Made by a program: the position numbers and the translations under genes | Shown here: piece by piece, positions 60,434-64,000 of the stretch | Layout: each line of letters starts with the position of its first letter | Numbering within the stretch: position 1 is the stretch's first letter | Source of the DNA: Caulobacter sp. | GTDB taxonomy: Bacteria; Pseudomonadota; Alphaproteobacteria; Caulobacterales; Caulobacteraceae | DNA: 64,000 nucleotides | Reading direction: 5' to 3' | NCBI GenBank assembly: GCA_021741355.1 | Contig: JAIOXZ010000016.1 | Span: 22,699 to 86,698, forward strand | The notes under the pieces: model-generated | The model's database searches: none | What the model saw: the letters and a program-made list of their open reading frames with translations, nothing else | Told to the model about the DNA's origin: nothing

Positions 60434-62551
60434 CTAGTGGGCGTGTTCCGGTTCCTTGTGGTGGGCGCCGTGATCATGGCCGTGGCCGTGGTCATCGTGC
60501 CCGTGCCCATGGTCGTCGTGCCCGTGGGCGGCATGGTCGTCATGGCCGTGGCCATGGTCGTCATGCCCATGCCCGTGATCGTCGTGGCCGCTCACCGGCG
60601 TGTGGGAGATATGCTGGGCCGGGCCGTGGCCGTGATCATCATGGCCGTGCGCGCCGTGATCGTCGTGCCCATGGCCGTGGCCGGGCGCTTCATGGCCGTG
60701 GCCGTCGTCATGGCCATGACCATGGTCATCATGGCCGCCGTGACCATGGTCGTCGTGACCGTGCGAGGTCAGCGCCGCCGGATGGGCGCCGTGGCCGTGG
60801 TCGTCGTGTCCGTGTCCATGGTCGGCCGGGCCATGACCATGATCGTCATGTCCGTGGCCGGGAGCGGCGTGATCGTCATGACCGTGGGCATGGTCGTCAT
60901 GGCCGTGGCCGTGCCCATGGTCGTCGTGCCCGTGCGCGTCATGAGAGGTGTGGTGGGCGCCGTGGTCATCGTGTCCGTGTCCGTGACCGTCATGGCCGTG
61001 GCCGTGATCGTCGTGCCCGTGGCTGTCGGCGGCATGGTCGTCGTGGCCGTGAGCGGCGTGATCGTCATGACCATGACCATGGTCGTCATGGCCGTGACCG
61101 TGATCATCGTGGCCATGCGAGGCGAGGGCGTAGCCGCCCGCGGCGCCCGCGGCGGCGGCGATCATCGGATTGACGTAGTTGGTGTGGTGGGCCTCGGGCT
61201 CCGGCTCGTTGACGCCGTAGTCCTGCATCGTGCGGAACTTGCGGCGGCGTTCGGCGCGGGCGCGGTTGGCGCTGGCCCCGCGGGCGAGGAAGACCAGCAG
61301 GAGCAGGGCCAGCAGGGCGAGCGCGCCGCCGACCACATTCTCGCGGGCGACCTTGCCGACCAGCGGCAGTTCGTCAGGCACCCACGGGAAGGCCAGCGCC
61401 TTGAGTGACAGCGACGGCAGCTTGAAGCCCTTGGCGGCCGATTTGGCGGCTTCCACCGGGACGGCGACCGCTTCCTCGAGCGAGCCGACCGAGAAGGCGG
61501 TCTTCGGCTTCGAGCCGTTCAGTTCCAGCCCGTAGTCGGCCTTCAGCGGGGACTTCTCGGCGGCGGTCGGCTTGACCTTCCAGGTGAAGGTGGTCGGCTT
61601 GCCGGCGGCGACAGGCGCGGTCTGCTGTCCCGGAGGGCTGATTTCGTAGCCCTGGCCCTGGAGGTTGGCGTAGGCGCTGACCTTGCGGGCGGACTTGGCG
61701 AGGCCGAGCTTGGCGGCCTGTTCCTGCACCATGGCCAGCAGATCGCCGGGCAGCGACAGAACGACGTCGGCTTCCTTGCCGGCCTTCAGGTCTGCAGGCA
61801 CCGACAGCGAGGCGCCGCGATTGATCGTGGCGGACACGGCCGTCTGCAGCTGCTGGGTCGGGTTGGGCTTGGCGACCGGCGCCGCGGCGACGACAGCCGG
61901 AGCGGCAGGGGCGATCACGGGCGCGGCCGGCTTGACCGGGGCCACGGCGACCGGCGCGGGCGCAGCCTTCACGACCGGCGCCGGAGCAGGCCGTACGACG
62001 GCGGGACGGGTGACCGTCGCCGGACGCGGGGCCGGGGCGGCGGCGGTCCGCCAGGCGCGGCGTGGCGCGGCGGCCACGGCGCGGGGCGCGTAGCGGTTGC
62101 CATAGACCTGACGACGCTCGGCGGCGGTCATGTCCTCGGGATTGGCGATCGGCCGCATGGAGATCTGCAGCGTACCGTCCGCCTTGCGGCGCGTGACCAG
62201 CTGGAAACGCGGCGCACCACCCGAAGTGTAGGCGGTTTTACCTTTGGGTTCAGGCAGATGGTCGTACTTGTGACCATAGAACTTCACGCGATCGGCGCGG
62301 CTCAGATCGCCCGGATTGGGGATCGGCGCCATGCCGGTGAACGTGCGCGGGCCGCCGGCCAGGCCGTCGTAGCCTGAGCGTGCAGGCGCGGGGCGGCCCA
62401 TGAGGTCGGGGGCGGAGCCGCCGCGGTCATAACTGGAAGGCGGAGGACCCGCGTAGCCGTCGTCAGGCGCGGCGCCGCCGCAGCCCGTCAAAGCCAGAAA
62501 AGCTGCGCCAGAGGCGGCACAGGCCGCCAAACGCACAAAGCCCTTCAACAT
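60434..62551 (-). CDS. Lipoprotein with a long His/Asp-repeat metal-binding tail
   Basis: A 705-residue protein in distinct blocks. Residues 1-25 are a lipoprotein signal (MLKGFVRLAACAASGAAFLA, lipobox LTGC). Residues 60-160 include GYDGLAGGPRTFTGMAPIPN and two similar segments around RVKFYGHKY and RRQVYGNRYAPR. Residues 160-240 are Ala/Pro-rich. Residues 245-375 form a possible folded domain with VPADLKAGKEADVVLSLPGD. A membrane helix lies near residues 403-425 (VVGGALALLALLLLVFLARG) followed by RARAERRRKFR. From about residue 478 to the end, 228 residues are HGHDDHGHG-type repeats, about 40 percent His. Divalent metal binding is very likely. It precedes the TerC gene; the family is not recognised. 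Confidence 0.85.
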   Translation of the reverse strand: MLKGFVRLAACAASGAAFLALTGCGGAAPDDGYAGPPPSSYDRGGSAPDLMGRPAPARSGYDGLAGGPRTFTGMAPIPNPGDLSRADRVKFYGHKYDHLPEPKGKTAYTSGGAPRFQLVTRRKADGTLQISMRPIANPEDMTAAERRQVYGNRYAPRAVAAAPRRAWRTAAAPAPRPATVTRPAVVRPAPAPVVKAAPAPVAVAPVKPAAPVIAPAAPAVVAAAPVAKPNPTQQLQTAVSATINRGASLSVPADLKAGKEADVVLSLPGDLLAMVQEQAAKLGLAKSARKVSAYANLQGQGYEISPPGQQTAPVAAGKPTTFTWKVKPTAAEKSPLKADYGLELNGSKPKTAFSVGSLEEAVAVPVEAAKSAAKGFKLPSLSLKALAFPWVPDELPLVGKVARENVVGGALALLALLLLVFLARGASANRARAERRRKFRTMQDYGVNEPEPEAHHTNYVNPMIAAAAGAAGGYALASHGHDDHGHGHDDHGHGHDDHAAHGHDDHAADSHGHDDHGHGHDGHGHGHDDHGAHHTSHDAHGHDDHGHGHGHDDHAHGHDDHAAPGHGHDDHGHGPADHGHGHDDHGHGAHPAALTSHGHDDHGHGGHDDHGHGHDDGHGHEAPGHGHGHDDHGAHGHDDHGHGPAQHISHTPVSGHDDHGHGHDDHGHGHDDHAAHGHDDHGHGHDDHGHGHDHGAHHKEPEHAH
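60437..61125. repeat. Low-complexity tandem repeat coding HGHDD units
   Basis: About 690 bases built of variants of a short unit such as GTCGTGGCCGTG and ATGGTCGTCATG, encoding about nineteen HGHDD blocks. Unit lengths vary and there are short interruptions (AAPGH, GAHPAALTSH, AQHISHTPVSG). Recombination between units could change the number of metal-binding blocks. Confidence 0.85.
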
Positions 62552-62677
62552 AGCGAACCCCCGATCCCATGCCGAAACGGCGGGAATACAAGGTCCCGCC
62601 CTTCACAAGGCGGAAGAAAAACACGCCTTGGCGACGAAATCAAAACGCTTAATTCAGATTCTCGTAACACCTTCTCC

Positions 62678-63487
62678 TTACGCGCGAGTTCTGGACGCCT
62701 CGTAAAGCGCGATTGCCGCCGCATTGGACACGTTCAGGCTCTCAAAGTCGCCCGGCATCGGGATCCTGACCAGCACGTCGCAATGCTCGGAAACGAGGCG
62801 GCGCAAGCCTTCGCCCTCGGATCCGAGGACCAGGACGGTCGGCGAGCCGTCGATGGCGTCGGCCAGGTTCACTGTCGTGTGACTATCTAACCCCAAAGTG
62901 CGCCACCCCAGGTCGGAAAGGGTCTCCAGCGCCCGTGAAAGGTTAACGGCGACCCCGTGAGGGATGCGGTCGATGGCGCCGGCGGCGGCCTTGGCCAGGG
63001 CGCCGCTGAGCGCGGGAGCATGCCGGTCCTGCAGGATCACGCCGCGCGCGCCGAACGCGGCTGCCGACCGGAAGATGGCCCCGACGTTCTGGGGGTCGGT
63101 GATCTGGTCGAGTACGATGATCACGCCTTCGGCCGGCGTGCCCATCTCTATTATAGAGAGTGGCTCCAGCGCATCGATCTTCAGGGCCAGGCCCTGGTGC
63201 ACCGCGCCGGCGGGCAGGGCGCGTGCGATCTCCACGGCCTCAACCGTGTCGAGCACCTTCTGCGGACCGAACTGGCGAGTCAGGGCCTGGGCGCGATCGG
63301 CCGTGGCCAGGAGTCGGCGCGGCTGGCCGCGGTTCGGATTCGCCAGCGCGGCCTCGACGGCGTGCACGCCCCACAGCCAATCCTTGCTGTCGGCTCCGGA
63401 AACCCTTTGTGGGCGGGCTTTTCCGCCTTTATCGAGATGCGGACGAAAGCCTGTTTTCCGGTCGTTGCGTTGTTTGGGGGACGACAC
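62678..63487 (-). CDS. rlmB: 23S rRNA (guanosine-2'-O-)-methyltransferase RlmB-type
   Basis: A 269-residue SpoU/TrmH-family methyltransferase. An N-terminal L30-like substrate-binding domain starts with WLWGVHAVEAALANPNRG. The catalytic knot includes IIVLDQITDPQNVGAIFRSA, VLVLGSEGEGLRRLV and IPMPGDFESLNVSNAAAIAL, the three SpoU motifs. The GTG at 63487 is chosen (GGAG 11 bases upstream); a GTG at 63517 would add ten residues. It is divergent from tRNA-Tyr. It methylates a guanosine in the 23S rRNA peptidyl-transferase domain. Confidence 0.93.
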   Translation of the reverse strand: MSSPKQRNDRKTGFRPHLDKGGKARPQRVSGADSKDWLWGVHAVEAALANPNRGQPRRLLATADRAQALTRQFGPQKVLDTVEAVEIARALPAGAVHQGLALKIDALEPLSIIEMGTPAEGVIIVLDQITDPQNVGAIFRSAAAFGARGVILQDRHAPALSGALAKAAAGAIDRIPHGVAVNLSRALETLSDLGWRTLGLDSHTTVNLADAIDGSPTVLVLGSEGEGLRRLVSEHCDVLVRIPMPGDFESLNVSNAAAIALYEASRTRA

Positions 63488-63493
63488 TATAAG
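63465..63493 (+). promoter_or_regulatory. Promoter of the tRNA-Tyr/tRNA-Gly/tuf unit
   Basis: TTGCGT at 63465-63470 and TATAAG at 63488-63493 are 17 bases apart. Transcription would begin near 63500, about 80 bases before tRNA-Tyr. It overlaps the start of the divergent rlmB, so the two may compete. Confidence 0.5.
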
Positions 63494-63578
63494 ACGCGCT
63501 CCGATTTGGGGCCCCACGGTTTTCCGCGTGTTGCGGAAGGCTCAAGCCGCCAAGGAAGAAAGCCTTTAGACCGCGTGC

Positions 63579-63664
63579 GGGGGAATGTCCCGAGTGGCAA
63601 AGGGGAGGGACTGTAAATCCCTTGGCGTCAGCCTTCGCAGGTTCGAGTCCTGCTTCCCCCACCA
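63579..63664 (+). tRNA. tRNA-Tyr (GTA)
   Basis: An 86-base class II tRNA with a long variable arm and encoded CCA. The acceptor stem is GGGGGAA with TTCCCCC, the anticodon loop CTGTAAA gives GTA, and the T-arm has GGTTCGAGTCC. Confidence 0.97.
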
Positions 63665-63741
63665 CGCAGCTGAAGGCTCTCCTCCAGGCGACAGGGGCCC
63701 CGGGTCAGAACAACGGGAGTCCATCGCGATCCCGCCGCAGG

Positions 63742-63815
63742 GCGGGTATAGCACAATGGTAGTGCAGCAGCCTTCCAAGCTGAGGATGCGGGTTCGATTC
63801 CCGCTACCCGCTCCA
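63742..63815 (+). tRNA. tRNA-Gly (TCC)
   Basis: A 74-base tRNA with encoded CCA. The acceptor stem is GCGGGTA with TACCCGC, the anticodon loop CTTCCAA gives TCC, and the T-arm has GGTTCGATTCC. It lies 77 bases after tRNA-Tyr on the same strand. Confidence 0.97.
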
Positions 63816-63867
63816 GGCGCTCCCTACATCTACACAGACGTCGCTGGCGCCAGGGATTGGAAAGAAA

Positions 63868-64000
63868 ATGGCCAAGGAAAAGTTCGAACGTAACAAGCCG
63901 CACTGCAACATCGGCACGATTGGTCACGTTGACCACGGCAAGACGACGCTGACGGCGGCGATCACGATGACGCTGGCGAAGGCCGGCGGCGCCAAGGCGA
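63868..64000 (+). CDS. tuf: Elongation factor Tu, N-terminal part
   Basis: The first 44 residues of EF-Tu, cut by the window end. [20 protein letters not shown] is followed at once by [13 protein letters not shown], the P-loop GHVDHGKT that binds GTP. EF-Tu delivers aminoacyl-tRNA to the ribosome. It follows tRNA-Tyr and tRNA-Gly closely, in the well-known tRNA-tufB order, and is likely co-transcribed with them. The ribosome site is weak, with AAAGAAA before the ATG. Confidence 0.97.
   Translation, partial: MAKEKFERNKPHCNIGTIGHVDHGKTTLTAAITMTLAKAGGAKA

Noticed and set aside
60437..61125. CRISPR-like array
   Set aside because: Short irregular units without constant repeat and unique spacer; they form one coding frame.
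60385..61408. Plus-strand frames opposite the His-repeat tail, reading as Val/Met-rich hydrophobic repeats
   Set aside because: These are the reverse complement of the HGHDD repeats and would give implausible V/M-rich proteins; no start context.

Overview
The window is high-GC DNA from an alphaproteobacterium of the Caulobacterales, most like Caulobacter or Phenylobacterium. The evidence is lineage-typical genes: a FliX flagellar assembly regulator divergent from flgI, a FlbY homologue, the polar organiser PopZ between a TolC-type porin and valS, a lipoprotein of the CC0125/CC1285 type, and promoters fitting the Caulobacter housekeeping pattern (TTGxCG, 10-15 bases, GCTATA). Placement is by pattern recognition, not by a database search.

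Layout. 1-2280: end of a ParA-like ATPase, an acyl-CoA dehydrogenase and a small membrane protein with an 11-G tract at its ribosome site. 2300-4825: flagellar cluster flgI, rod-binding gene and flbY, divergent from fliX, with sigma-54-like and CtrA-like sites between. 4845-6525: dksA, the first nested palindromic repeat, an NTF2-fold protein and a small membrane protein. 6611-15720: gltX, a LOG-family phosphoribohydrolase, a lipoprotein coupled to an Atm1-type ABC exporter, then an RND efflux pair. 15900-18880: kynureninase, VOC protein, SDR dehydrogenase and a MarR-like regulator. 18920-25016: a lipoprotein behind a perfect FNR/FixK box, a 1306-residue autotransporter, ogt and small ORFs. 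25017-32119: tRNA-Asn, a c-type cytochrome behind a second FNR box, tRNA-Cys, a degenerate isoaspartate methyltransferase homologue, tolC-like gene, popZ and valS. 32300-39822: DoxX/YHS/AhpD-like operon with a nonsense-mutated YHS gene, acyl-CoA synthetase, second copy of the nested palindrome, a complete hicAB module, amidase, class II aldolase and an exported protein. 39946-50971: a second RND pair, two alpha/beta hydrolases, an AceE/transketolase-like enzyme, tandem NTF2-fold paralogues, a cytochrome c lipoprotein, arfB and a DUF188 protein. 50991-57100: Sel1-like protein, tRNA-Thr, pentapeptide-repeat protein and the potFGHI-type polyamine ABC operon. 57230-64000: metG, a second hicAB module with a broken toxin, a TerC exporter preceded by an extraordinary His/Asp-repeat lipoprotein, rlmB, tRNA-Tyr, tRNA-Gly and the start of tuf.

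Most of the window is ordinary chromosome: translation genes (three aminoacyl-tRNA synthetases, five tRNAs, arfB, rlmB, tuf), flagellar and polarity genes, and two RND pumps with one TolC-type channel. The points that deserve attention are the HGHDD-repeat lipoprotein next to TerC, the two FNR-type boxes with a possible small RNA beside one of them, the paired palindromic repeats, and two genes each stopped by one in-frame codon. No prophage, CRISPR array, insertion sequence or secretion island was seen. No intergenic stretch exceeds about 330 bases; the longest, 19550-19875, holds the FNR box, an 11-bp palindrome and the autotransporter terminator. Starts were moved from the longest reading frame where ribosome-site spacing, signal peptides or tRNA overlap argued for it.
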